From: a virus
Direction: 5' to 3' (one strand)
Length of the DNA: 64,000 nucleotides
Virus record (IMG/VR): IMGVR_UViG_3300028840_008160
Span: 62,001-126,000 of that record
Shown here in pieces: positions 46,556 to 57,200 of this stretch (position 1 is the first letter of the stretch; each line of letters opens with the position of its first letter). Below the pieces are notes generated by a model. The model was not told the DNA's origin. It did not search any database and worked only from the letters and a program-made list of their open reading frames with translations. The position numbers and the translations under genes were made by a program.

Positions 46556-49500
46556 TTGCTTTATCATCAGACAGCATTGATTATGGATCACTGTCAAGAG
46601 GTGATTCAGACACTAAAAGAGTTACTATTTATAACTTAGATGCTACTAGTGTCGATATTACTAGCATTGTCAGTTCCAGCCCTGACTTTGATCCAGCGCC
46701 GACATTATTTTCTATTGATGGATATGGTTCGTTAGACATATCTATTAAATACACTGCTAGTATACTAGCTACTGCAACAGGCGTTATCACAATATCTAAT
46801 TCGGCTGGTCCGGATGAAATAATTGATGTTGTCGGTGTGCCGTTAGAGCCGACTGTGAACTTAAGCACAGCAATATTATCATTTGATGATGTTGCTGTCA
46901 ATGACATAAAAACGTTGACTAGAGAAATATCTAATGATGCAACTAATGGTTCTGTTTTAAAAATTGTAGTTACATCAACTGATTCTAATTTTGTTGTAAG
47001 TGATTCTACATTAGAAATTGAAAGCGGTGAATCAGCTGACATAACTATTTCATTTAAGCCGACTAGCACAGGGTCAAAAGGCGGGACGATTAATATTGTA
47101 GCAAATGATGTCACAGGCGCATATGATTTTGATGTTGAAGGAGATGCTTTAATACCAACGTATACAATTGCTCCAGCTTTATTAGATTTTACATCTATTC
47201 CTATAAATGACACGAAATCGTTAACATTTGAATTGACAAATACGCACGCGACTGTTAATTTAATTGTTAGTTCAATCAATATAACTGATAGTCAATTTCA
47301 AGTTGATACGTCTAGTATTACAATTTTACCAACAGAATCACACGAATTTACTGTATCGTTTACGCCTGATTCTCCAGCAGCTATTGCTAATCAATTGGAA
47401 ATTGTAACAAACGCTGGAAGCATATTTCTTGATTATGAAGGAACTGGATTAGTTGTTCCATTAATGAGAATATCACCGATTGATATAGATTTTGATAAGT
47501 ATTCGTTAAGCGTTGATCAAACAATTGAGTTAACAATAACTAGTGCCGGTGTAGTTGATATTGAAATTGCTAATCTTGTTTTTCCGACTGTTGCTGACAC
47601 GACATTTTCAACAACTGCGTCATTTCCGTTAGTTATACCTCATGGTACTAACGAAAAAATAGATATTATTGTAAATTCTATTGACGAAGTAAATTATAGT
47701 GACGTTATAACAATAAATAGTGACGCATTTGATAATCCTCATGATGTATCTGTTTCAGGCGATGCTCAGTCTCCACAGATTAGTGTAAACGTTAATGAAC
47801 TTGATTTTGGAACAATTCCAGTTGATCAAGAACGACGGTTATCATTTAATATAACAAACAGTAAAGATGTTGACTTGAATGTCGTCATCACTGAAGCACC
47901 ACATTTTACAGTACAACAAACGAATGTAATAGTTCATGGCAATAGTCAACACACGATCGTTGTAACATTTTTATTAGAAGCTCCAGGCGAAGTAGAAGAA
48001 ATTTTAATTATTTCATCAAATGATATTGCTACTCCCGTAATTGATCTTACAATGAAGGGAACAGCAAATTTAGATCACTTTTTTAGAGTGATTCCTGATG
48101 AAGTTGTACAGAATTATATCGATAAAGACATACCACAAGAATATGAATTGACTGTTATAAATAGAAGTCTATATCCTGCTGCTATTGATGACATGATTGT
48201 TACGGTACTTCCTGGTGTTACTGTTCCGCATGAAATTATTGCTACTGGATTACCAACAGTTTTAGAACCAGGTGATGTGTTGTTATTGATGTTGTCAACT
48301 TTGGCTACTGATATTGGAGAAATAGCAGGAGTAATAAAACTTAATACTAGAGTCGGTGATACGTTACAATTTAATACGTCAATTACAGTTGATTATAGTG
48401 GCGAAGTTTTTTCGCCGACAATGGAAATTTCAAAGTCTAGTATAAGTTATGGAGATGTCGCTGTTGGATTGACTGATTATGATAGTATTACAATTTACAA
48501 TACTAGTACAGGTGCAGATTTGTCTGTCACTTTAACATCAGATAATAGTAATGTTTTTCATTTTAAGGGAACAGCTCAAATAAATTTGGTCGTAGCACAA
48601 TCAGATGGTAGATATACTGTCAATACTGGGCGAAACAATTTAGTTAGACAATCAGTGTCAGTAGTGGATGACTTAACAGGCGATGCATTAATTCTTGGTG
48701 ATCCTTCAAATCTTGGTGAATTTTCAGTAAATTCTGATACTGGCGTAATTAGATTTAATGCGGTTTCAAACGGCAAATCGTATAAGATTAATTATGAATA
48801 TAAACTATCAACAATAACATTATTAGTTGGTAAGAAACTTAATACAACAGTTCAAATTGGCTTTTCTCCTGAAGTTGTCGGTCCAATATCTGGTTTAATA
48901 ACATTAACGACAAATGATAAACTTAATCCGTCAGTGTCAATTAACGTTGATGGTAATGGGCTTGATGCAATTGCATCATTAAGCATTGTAAATGATATTA
49001 TAAAGTATGAAGAGAAAGTTGGAAAACTTATAGGTCAAACGTTTGTATTAAAGAACACAGGAACTGTACGTTTGTATGTAAACAGCATAGATATTGTAGA
49101 ACCATTTACTGTTGAAATTGATACTTTTTGGATTGATCCTAATGAAGAATACGAATTACCAGTATATTTTACAGGTGAAGACGATGTTGAAGTCAATCAG
49201 AATATTGTATTTCATAGTAATGCGCCTGATTTGATTGTTCCCGTTGTTGGTCAAGGGCAATATCCTGAAATGTCTTTACCAGCAGATGTAGATTTTGGTG
49301 ATGTTGGTTTGAATATTGAAAGTGAACAAATATTAACTATTACTAACAATGGTGATGCTGATTTAGATGTAACATTGTCATTAGAAGCTAATACACCGAC
49401 ATCATCGCCATCAATGTTTACTGTATCACCGACTATAACTACTGTGTTAGCTCATAGCACTTATGACATCACGATTAAATTTACGCCGACAGAAGAAATT

Positions 49501-52227
49501 TCATATCTAGAAACATTAGAAATATTGAGTGATGATCCAGTAAATCCTGAAGTTGATTTACCATTGCTTGGTAATGGCGTAAAGAAGCCAATTATTGAAG
49601 TGGCCGATAAGTTATTATTTGATAAGACTAATGTGCGCGAAACAAGTCAAAAACAACTTACCATATTAAATGTCGGAACTGATCCTTTACAGTTAACAAA
49701 TGTAGCTGTTATAGATAATTTGCGAGAATATGAAGTTACGTTTACGCCAACTACAATTGCTGCCGGGTCTCAGAAACAATACACTGTTAATTTTAATCCA
49801 AAGAATCAAAGTAAAGCTGCAAAAGGTACAATTGTAGTTGAAAGTAATGACATTACTAGTCCGTCAGTTGAAGTTTTACTTAAAGGCGAAGCTATTCAGC
49901 CTGAAGGTGAATGGCAATCGTTTCAATTGCAAGACATGGTTCCTGATGCAATAATTACATTAGCTAATGGTGTAAGCGACGTAATTGGTCCGCTTAAAAT
50001 AATTCTTGGATTGATTAAGACAATATTAGATTTAGTGAAAATATTATTGATCGATACTAGTAGTGCGTTAAAACCATTATTGCAAGCATTACAAAGAGCA
50101 ATAGAAGATTATATTGCGAATCTCGGTGCTACAGGATTATATTTGTTGCCGATTTATCCGAGTTCAAAGTATCACGATCCGAATATTGAAGCTAAAACAA
50201 AATTTGGTAAGTATCTTGCCAGTATAGGTGGAGGATCTGAGCAATTTAAGAAAAGAATTATTGATTCGTTTGACGATATTTACGATAGTAAACGGCCACA
50301 ATTTACAGACAGTGCATCTGTTGGTGCTGTAGTTTTAGCTATTGATTCTGGCAACGTGACTGATGTGATTAAAGGTATAATGTCTTTAAGAAATATTTTC
50401 ACATCAATTCCATTTGATCCAGAAATAGAAGCACCAAAAGATGTCAGTGCTGCGTCTTCTAATAGGACAGTTACATTACGATGGTCTTTACCTGAAGTTG
50501 TGTCGTTTAATATTTCGAATAGACGAACTGATACTAAGATACTAAATTTTGTTAGCGGATTTGATGTATATAGATCAGAAACACAAGGCCAAATGGTTGT
50601 TGCTGTACAAGATTATTATGATGAGAACAAACAAAAAATTTCATCAAAAGGCGAAGTAATTAATAACATTACAAAAACTCCAGTTAGTAAAATAGGCGAA
50701 GTTAATGCTAGTTCTTTTGATTGGCAGGCTGAAAATTTTGCTGTTGGATGGAAAAGCTCTGGAAGCAAAACTATTAATGATATGGGTTATTATTATGAAG
50801 ATACTGGATTGACTAATGGTAAAAATTATTATTACGCTGTTCGTACAAAGATGGGTACAAGTGCAAATGATCCTGCTAGTCAATTGTCGACTGAAGTAAT
50901 TGGATCGCCAATAGCAACTGTTGAATTACCAAAAAATGAACAATTTTTGTTAAAGTGTAGCAATTTTACTTGTATTAAAAAACGGTCAATTACAAGAGAT
51001 GTTATTGTTTTATCAAAACCAATTGTAAAGATAATAGATTCAATTGGAGTAGTTCAACAAAGTGGAAATAGGACTGAACCAGATAAAATTGACACAAATG
51101 CTAATGCTAAACAGGTAAATAATTTTTCAATTGTCATCAAAACACCAAAAGTTGATTTTTCAAATGTTATAATTAGAAATGTATCAGAAACTGAACGACG
51201 ACTTAAAGCAGATGACGCTACTAAAGGAATTAATACAAAACAGTTTCTTGATGGAACGACATTTGGTATTTGGGACACAAATACAAGCAATGAATTGTCA
51301 AATCCTGAAAGTGCGTCATCAGTATATTTTAATATGCTTGATCAAACTAAACTGGTATTAGGTTGGGATTTATTAATGGGTCGTGATGAATCAAAAACTG
51401 ACATCACGATATCAGATATTTCCAATATTGGTTATAAACAAGGTGACACAGTTGTTATTGAATATTATGAACAAACATATGAAGCAAAATGTAAAATAGA
51501 ATCTAGAAATAAACGAACATTTGACATAGTCAAGTGTTCGACAACTAGACGAACTGATTGTGATGATTATACGAATAAACGTTGTCAGTTTTATGGTGGA
51601 TCAGCCTGTTTGAGTTTAGGATACACTCAAATATCTAATGGTAGATGTGTTCCTAATACTACATTATTCAATCCAGATACATGCCAAGACGGATCTCAAG
51701 GGGGCGATGTTAGAGGCGTCGACAAACCATTTAGAAATACGCCGTCATATTGTATTGAAACAACTGGATCTTGTGCAGGATATACAGCGCAAGATGAAGA
51801 TTCTATTGGCATGTTTCCTAATTGGTATAGTTTGTCATTACAGGGACTAATTAAACCGATTGAGACTTTTTTGACTAGTTTACAAGGTTGGGTGAATCGT
51901 GAATTAGAAGCAATACAAAAGGGTGCGGAAACAACTCAACAATTTATCGAGTTATTGAGTAAGAAAATTGAAGCATTGGAAGAATTTATAGATACGTTAC
52001 AACAAATAATCGATATTTTTACATCTATCTTTAGCTCAAATGTTGGTTTTTACATTCTTATGATTGAACCTGAAGATGGTGGTATTCAAAGAATTAAAAG
52101 TATTGTTCAAAGTGCCGAACATGGTCCAGATTCTGGACAAAGTGGATACACTGCAGGTGTAGTATTGCTAGCCGGTGGCAATGAACTCGACATATTATGG
52201 GACTTTCTAAAGGTGCTATTTGATTAG
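46552..52227 (+). CDS. Giant ASH-domain virion protein, 1891 aa
   Basis: Residues 1 to about 1120 are about ten tandem domains of 95-120 residues with the ASH (ASPM-SPD-2-Hydin) pattern: an L-F-DV--G opening, a TI-N-GD--L strand, FTV, L-PG-S--I-V-F-P and a closing G-G. A YTVNTGRNNLV-type beta insert sits inside the seventh (about 686-752). Then come a hydrophobic helical segment (ILGLIKTILDLVKILL), an FN3-like part with VSGFDVYRSETQG, and a Cys-rich patch with nine cysteines (about 1647-1743). The protein ends in a helical C-terminus. Probably a long rope-like baseplate or tail appendage. The ASH call is by pattern; DUF1573-like Ig domains are the nearest alternative. Confidence 0.65.
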   Translation: MIALSSDSIDYGSLSRGDSDTKRVTIYNLDATSVDITSIVSSSPDFDPAPTLFSIDGYGSLDISIKYTASILATATGVITISNSAGPDEIIDVVGVPLEPTVNLSTAILSFDDVAVNDIKTLTREISNDATNGSVLKIVVTSTDSNFVVSDSTLEIESGESADITISFKPTSTGSKGGTINIVANDVTGAYDFDVEGDALIPTYTIAPALLDFTSIPINDTKSLTFELTNTHATVNLIVSSINITDSQFQVDTSSITILPTESHEFTVSFTPDSPAAIANQLEIVTNAGSIFLDYEGTGLVVPLMRISPIDIDFDKYSLSVDQTIELTITSAGVVDIEIANLVFPTVADTTFSTTASFPLVIPHGTNEKIDIIVNSIDEVNYSDVITINSDAFDNPHDVSVSGDAQSPQISVNVNELDFGTIPVDQERRLSFNITNSKDVDLNVVITEAPHFTVQQTNVIVHGNSQHTIVVTFLLEAPGEVEEILIISSNDIATPVIDLTMKGTANLDHFFRVIPDEVVQNYIDKDIPQEYELTVINRSLYPAAIDDMIVTVLPGVTVPHEIIATGLPTVLEPGDVLLLMLSTLATDIGEIAGVIKLNTRVGDTLQFNTSITVDYSGEVFSPTMEISKSSISYGDVAVGLTDYDSITIYNTSTGADLSVTLTSDNSNVFHFKGTAQINLVVAQSDGRYTVNTGRNNLVRQSVSVVDDLTGDALILGDPSNLGEFSVNSDTGVIRFNAVSNGKSYKINYEYKLSTITLLVGKKLNTTVQIGFSPEVVGPISGLITLTTNDKLNPSVSINVDGNGLDAIASLSIVNDIIKYEEKVGKLIGQTFVLKNTGTVRLYVNSIDIVEPFTVEIDTFWIDPNEEYELPVYFTGEDDVEVNQNIVFHSNAPDLIVPVVGQGQYPEMSLPADVDFGDVGLNIESEQILTITNNGDADLDVTLSLEANTPTSSPSMFTVSPTITTVLAHSTYDITIKFTPTEEISYLETLEILSDDPVNPEVDLPLLGNGVKKPIIEVADKLLFDKTNVRETSQKQLTILNVGTDPLQLTNVAVIDNLREYEVTFTPTTIAAGSQKQYTVNFNPKNQSKAAKGTIVVESNDITSPSVEVLLKGEAIQPEGEWQSFQLQDMVPDAIITLANGVSDVIGPLKIILGLIKTILDLVKILLIDTSSALKPLLQALQRAIEDYIANLGATGLYLLPIYPSSKYHDPNIEAKTKFGKYLASIGGGSEQFKKRIIDSFDDIYDSKRPQFTDSASVGAVVLAIDSGNVTDVIKGIMSLRNIFTSIPFDPEIEAPKDVSAASSNRTVTLRWSLPEVVSFNISNRRTDTKILNFVSGFDVYRSETQGQMVVAVQDYYDENKQKISSKGEVINNITKTPVSKIGEVNASSFDWQAENFAVGWKSSGSKTINDMGYYYEDTGLTNGKNYYYAVRTKMGTSANDPASQLSTEVIGSPIATVELPKNEQFLLKCSNFTCIKKRSITRDVIVLSKPIVKIIDSIGVVQQSGNRTEPDKIDTNANAKQVNNFSIVIKTPKVDFSNVIIRNVSETERRLKADDATKGINTKQFLDGTTFGIWDTNTSNELSNPESASSVYFNMLDQTKLVLGWDLLMGRDESKTDITISDISNIGYKQGDTVVIEYYEQTYEAKCKIESRNKRTFDIVKCSTTRRTDCDDYTNKRCQFYGGSACLSLGYTQISNGRCVPNTTLFNPDTCQDGSQGGDVRGVDKPFRNTPSYCIETTGSCAGYTAQDEDSIGMFPNWYSLSLQGLIKPIETFLTSLQGWVNRELEAIQKGAETTQQFIELLSKKIEALEEFIDTLQQIIDIFTSIFSSNVGFYILMIEPEDGGIQRIKSIVQSAEHGPDSGQSGYTAGVVLLAGGNELDILWDFLKVLFD

Positions 52228-52290
52228 CAGTGCAGAAAAAGTGTAGTAATAAAATCTTTATTCGAGCGCAATATCAGTGGAGGATAGATA

Positions 52291-52755
52291 ATGTCATTTG
52301 ATTTTTTGGGCATTTTTACAAAACAAGACTTAGAGAGCTTGCGATCATGTTTACAAGGCGAAGTTGATAAGATTGATGCTCAAGTGAATCATATGATCAT
52401 GGAAGCTAATAAGCTTCAAAAAACGCTAAACGCACTTATACAGTATTCTAATACTAAAGGTATTAAATTTAAGACGTTTGAAAAAACTTTTTATAGACAA
52501 ACTAGGTCGCAATATGATGACACAAATTCAGCGATATTAGTTCAAAGAATAAAAGAACCATTTTATGCTAATTTGAAAGATAGAGAAAAATATGAATATA
52601 GAATGAGGAAATTGATCGATAAAATAGAACAAATGCATGAGAGGATTCATATTTTGAGAATTATGAAGTCAGAATTTAGATTGAACATTGAGAGTACAAA
52701 TGCACTGTTTAATTCTTTGAACCCTCAATTGACAGTTGAGTCAGAGGTTATATAA
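52291..52755 (+). CDS. Coiled-coil structural protein, 154 aa
   Basis: Long helices throughout: LESLRSCLQGEVDKIDAQVNHMIMEANKL and YRMRKLIDKIEQMHERIHILRIMKSEF. GGAGG precedes the ATG. It sits between the ASH giant and the W-J-I baseplate set after a 63-base gap, and its stop overlaps the next start (TAATG). A baseplate assembly or wedge connector role is inferred from position. Confidence 0.55.
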   Translation: MSFDFLGIFTKQDLESLRSCLQGEVDKIDAQVNHMIMEANKLQKTLNALIQYSNTKGIKFKTFEKTFYRQTRSQYDDTNSAILVQRIKEPFYANLKDREKYEYRMRKLIDKIEQMHERIHILRIMKSEFRLNIESTNALFNSLNPQLTVESEVI

Positions 52756-54257
52756 TGTCATTTGAAACTAAACTGCTCAAATATTGTGATCACCGAATGA
52801 TAGAGGAAGATCATGTTGTCGACGTTGATGGTAGAACAGTCTATTTAGATCTTGCTGTTGCTAGCTTTGATAATATCAATACTAGAATTAATGGTATTTC
52901 AGTAGATAGAAATAATAAAATTGAAATATTGTATGAAGAAGATGTAACATCGCAAATAACAGGATTAAATTCTATATTTGTTGTATCAAAAATACCAATA
53001 TATGACGGTTCAAATCGGCGCAGGCCGGCTTCTAGATTGGTAGACGTTATAGTTCAAATTTCTGTTTTTGACGAAGATGCTTCTGCTCAGTTTACTGGAA
53101 CAGATGTTTTATTAGTGACGCAACATAGACCATTAATGTCAGCGTTTAACATTAATGCAATACAATTGACAGATAAAGATGTTGAAGTAAAAGTAGATGA
53201 TGGTTCAGGTCCTGTTGTAGTTGAGATTGAATCAATTGAACCTGTGTTTGGTAAAATTGTTTTAAAAAATCCTCCAGGACCAACTGACACTGTAACTGTG
53301 TCATATCATTATCGAGCTCATGTTGATGCTTTAAATGCTGATTCAGGTTCTATCACTATTCGTGAGGTGCCAGAAATTGGTCAAGAAATATTTATTTCTT
53401 ATTATTATTTAGAAAAAGATGGTTGGCATGTTGAATACAATAATGAAACGTTAAGCAGTATGATTATTTTTGATAGAATTAAGCAGACAAACATAACGTT
53501 AGTGCAAGATGAAGATGTGTCGGATCAATTTATGGGTATAGAAGATTCGTTTTATACTGAACATAAACCAATGATACCACCACGAGCTAAATTAAAAGCT
53601 GAACCAATTGAAACATTGGTAACGCAAATTGCCGTGTTAGTCAATGGTAATAGAGTGACACCGTTGAATTTTAATGCTGAGAAAGGATATGTGTGGTTAG
53701 GTTTTAAACCGGCTGCAACTGATGTTGTAACTATATCGTATCATTATAGAAGTGATAGACCGTCTGATATTATTTCAGTAGATTATCAAGTAAACATTAC
53801 TAAATGTAGAAAGTGTAAACGCACGGGTCAATTGAATGATTTTAGTTATGAAACCGGTGAATTAGTTACGGTTGTTAGAGAAGAAAAAATGTTGCAAGAT
53901 TTGTTAAAACTTGTGACAGCTATTAGAGGATCTAATACAGCTCATGCATGGTATGGCACATCATTAATTTCATTTATTGGTACAGCTAGATTGCCTGAAT
54001 ATTATCAGATTAAGTTTAGAGGCGAAATAATTGATGCTGGTGAACGAATGAAAGATTTGCAGCAGCAACAAACGCAGTATCAGACCGTAGATGATGAAGA
54101 ATTTTTTAGTTTTCTTGATAATATTTTAGTTGAACAAAGCGATTTGGATCCTAATTTTTATGAGATAGAAGCTGTAGTTGTTTCACAAGCAGCAACAGCT
54201 ATTACTTTAAACACATCATTGAAGTTTAATCAGCCGCTATTGGGCTCTTCATTATAA
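52755..54257 (+). CDS. Baseplate wedge protein, gpW/gp25-like with Ig modules, 500 aa
   Basis: Residues about 60-190 and 253-333 contain EDV(T/S)-Q--G-type Ig modules closing in VTVSYHYR. After them a C351-xx-C354 pair (TKCRKCKRTGQ) leads into a helical domain (MLQDLLKLVTAIRGSNTAHAWYGTSLISFIG) like the ends of gpW/gp25 family wedge proteins. The following genes are gpJ- and gpI-like, so the order W-J-I as in P2 supports the call. Unlike a plain gp25 it is enlarged fourfold by the added modules. Confidence 0.6.
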   Translation: MSFETKLLKYCDHRMIEEDHVVDVDGRTVYLDLAVASFDNINTRINGISVDRNNKIEILYEEDVTSQITGLNSIFVVSKIPIYDGSNRRRPASRLVDVIVQISVFDEDASAQFTGTDVLLVTQHRPLMSAFNINAIQLTDKDVEVKVDDGSGPVVVEIESIEPVFGKIVLKNPPGPTDTVTVSYHYRAHVDALNADSGSITIREVPEIGQEIFISYYYLEKDGWHVEYNNETLSSMIIFDRIKQTNITLVQDEDVSDQFMGIEDSFYTEHKPMIPPRAKLKAEPIETLVTQIAVLVNGNRVTPLNFNAEKGYVWLGFKPAATDVVTISYHYRSDRPSDIISVDYQVNITKCRKCKRTGQLNDFSYETGELVTVVREEKMLQDLLKLVTAIRGSNTAHAWYGTSLISFIGTARLPEYYQIKFRGEIIDAGERMKDLQQQQTQYQTVDDEEFFSFLDNILVEQSDLDPNFYEIEAVVVSQAATAITLNTSLKFNQPLLGSSL

Positions 54258-54270
54258 TGGAGTACAAAAT

Positions 54271-57200
54271 ATGGCGATACCGTCACAACCAACTGGACTA
54301 ACGACAGAAGCTGCTGGAAATAAAATTACGATTCGTTGGATTAAGAATCCTGAACCCGATATTCAAGGGTATAATGTTTATAATTCAACGACATCAGGTG
54401 GCGGGCTGAGTGGTTATGTAAAGTTGAATAACGAGCTTGTTACTGATTATCGATCAATTGAAGAAATTTTGACAAATAGAGTTGAGACAGTAGAAATTAT
54501 TGGCGGTGAGAAGATTACAACAATTCGTGAAGATATTGAAGAAGTATACATGTTTGCATATGATCATGAAGAATTATTAGATAATCAAATACAATATTAT
54601 GTTATCACAGCTGTCAATAATGCTGATGAAGAAAGTTTATATTCAATAGAAATACATGATACGCCGTTAATTTTGTCGACAAAGTTAATTGAATTTCCGA
54701 TAAGGACCACTAGTGATGTTACTAGAACAATGATCAATAGAATTCTGGATAGACATCCAGACATTGATGTTAAGCCAGGGACAATGACTCGAGATCTTCA
54801 TATAGATCCACATGCAGCAGAGTTTTCTCATCTTTACATATATATCGATTTTTTATCAAGATCTCAGTCTTTTATCACATTACTAGATATTGATGATCCA
54901 AACAATACTGGGACATCAATTGATGTTGAAGATTCAGATTATAAGCAGGCATTAAAGGCAGCACTGCAATTTACAGATGATCAAGATTTACAAGATGTGA
55001 TTGATATTGCATTTGATAAGCTTGCTAATAACTTTAATACTTTTAGAATAGATGCAACATCATCAATTGGTCAGGCTGTGTTTTATACTACAATTGAGCC
55101 TTTAAACACTATTGTTATTCCTAAAGGAACAATAGTATCAACAACACCGACATCGACAAAAAATGCCATAAATTTTGAAACTACTGCAGAAGCAAAAATG
55201 CTAATTGCTTCAATTGATGATTATTTTAATGAATCAACACATCGTTATGAGGTAACTGTTGATATTAAGTCGATCGAAACTGGCGAAGTAACAAATGTTA
55301 ATGTTGGTACGATTGTTAATTCTACATTTTCTCAGTTACGCGTTACAAATATTAAGCCGACTGAAAATGGATTTGATCGTGAAAGCAATACTAATTTGGC
55401 CCATAGAGCAATGTTGGCTTTTACTAGTTTAGACGTAGGAACTAGAGATGGATATTTAAGAACTGCGATTGAAACACAATATGTGCAAGATGTTTTGGTA
55501 GTTGATGCAGGTCATGAATTAATGCAACGAGACTTTGATGATTTAAGAGAAGAACATCTTTATGGAAAAGTCGACATATATTTCAAAGGAGATGTGACAG
55601 TATCATATTCAGAAACTTTTGGATTTTTGTATAATGGTGGCATCAATGAAGATGTTCAAATTGATAGTATTACTGATATGAGGATCACTGTATTAAATCC
55701 AGAAGTATCTATTGATTTTCCAGTATATTTAGTACAGCAAGTGACAAATGTAACTCGCGCAGAGGCTTATGATTTAACTGGCAATTATACATTGTATAAA
55801 AATGCAGTTGAATTACAAAAGACGGCATATACTTTGGATCTGACGACGGGTGAAATTGAATTACAAGATCCTCTGTTTCTTGGTGATAGTTTGACGGCAG
55901 ATTATCAATACAAAGTGCCTATCACAGGTGAAGTCGTATTGGCTTCTGCTGCTGGTGGTGAAATACAAGTAACATTAGATGCACCATTAACATTAGGAAA
56001 ACCAGTTGCTATTTTCTCTGACAAAATTTATTTAATTCGAATTAGTGCTTTTTCAATCGATCCTGGCACAGATACATTAACGATTTTGCCAGAACATGTG
56101 TATAAAACTGGTGATGTTGTACGCATTTCTAGTACAGATTCAATGCCATCACCATTATTAGTAGATACTGACTATTATGTAATTAGATTATCTAATACAC
56201 AAATTAAATTAGCAACAACACTGGCAAAGGCTGAAGCCGGAACTGCTATTGATATATTAACATCTGGTGTTGGGTCTTTGACGATTATACCTGAGCCGCA
56301 TATTGAATTAGCAAGAAATGTTGATTATACAATAGATTTAACAACAGGGCAAGTGAATTTCTCATTTTCGTCATTTCCCACAGGTTTGCGTTCAGGTGAT
56401 TCTATTGTAGCTGATTATGATTATGTCGAGACGATTACTGGCGAAATTGTAATTAATAGTGCTTCTGGTGGTGAAACATCTGCTTTATTAGCAAATGGAA
56501 ATATAGTAGAAGCATTTGTTATTGAACCAAATGGTGTGACAATCAATCTTAATGAAGCAAATGCAATTAATTCAGCAATTGGTATGTTAATAACCGATAC
56601 AATACGAGCTACTTATAAATATAGAAAAGCTAGTAATGTGATATTGACAAATCAACCTATTGAATCAATTGTATCTGTGACTACATCAGATGGCACTGCA
56701 TTGGTTGAAGGTACGCATTATCAATTTAACAAAGTCGATGATTTATTACTAAATGGCAATTCAGTGAGAGCGCAACGAAGTATTAAGATGTTGTATGATA
56801 GTGATACTGGTTTACCAGAAGGTAATATTTTAGAAAATGAAGATTCAATTAGTTTAGTCGCATTAGAATATGAACCGTTAACAAAAAAGGGTATTGACGC
56901 AGATACTATTGTTGTAACTAATTTAACTGGAACTATAACTTATGCACTAAATGCTGATTATGTGTTAGAAGTGCCAACTAGTCCGCTTGAAGTTGTGCAA
57001 ATTGCAAGATCAATTGGTTCAACAATAGCTAACGGCGAGACTGTGTTAGTATCATATTGGTATGGAGAGCCTTTAACTGTTGTATACAATGTAAATTCAC
57101 TGATTGCAATTATTCAATCGAAAGTTAATGAAAAGAGACATTTGACGGCTGATGTGTTAGTAAAAGAAGCTAATAGAATAAATGTTGATTTAGAATTTAC

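Noticed and set aside
46629-47279. Long reverse-strand open frame of 216 codons
   Set aside because: It lies wholly inside the ASH giant gene, whose repeated domains prove the + frame. No ribosome site or family on the - strand. The same holds for the other reverse frames in the window.
52228-52290. AATAAA-ATC-TTTATT inverted repeat after the ASH giant gene as a terminator
   Set aside because: The stem is all A/T with a three-base loop and has no T-run; too weak to call.
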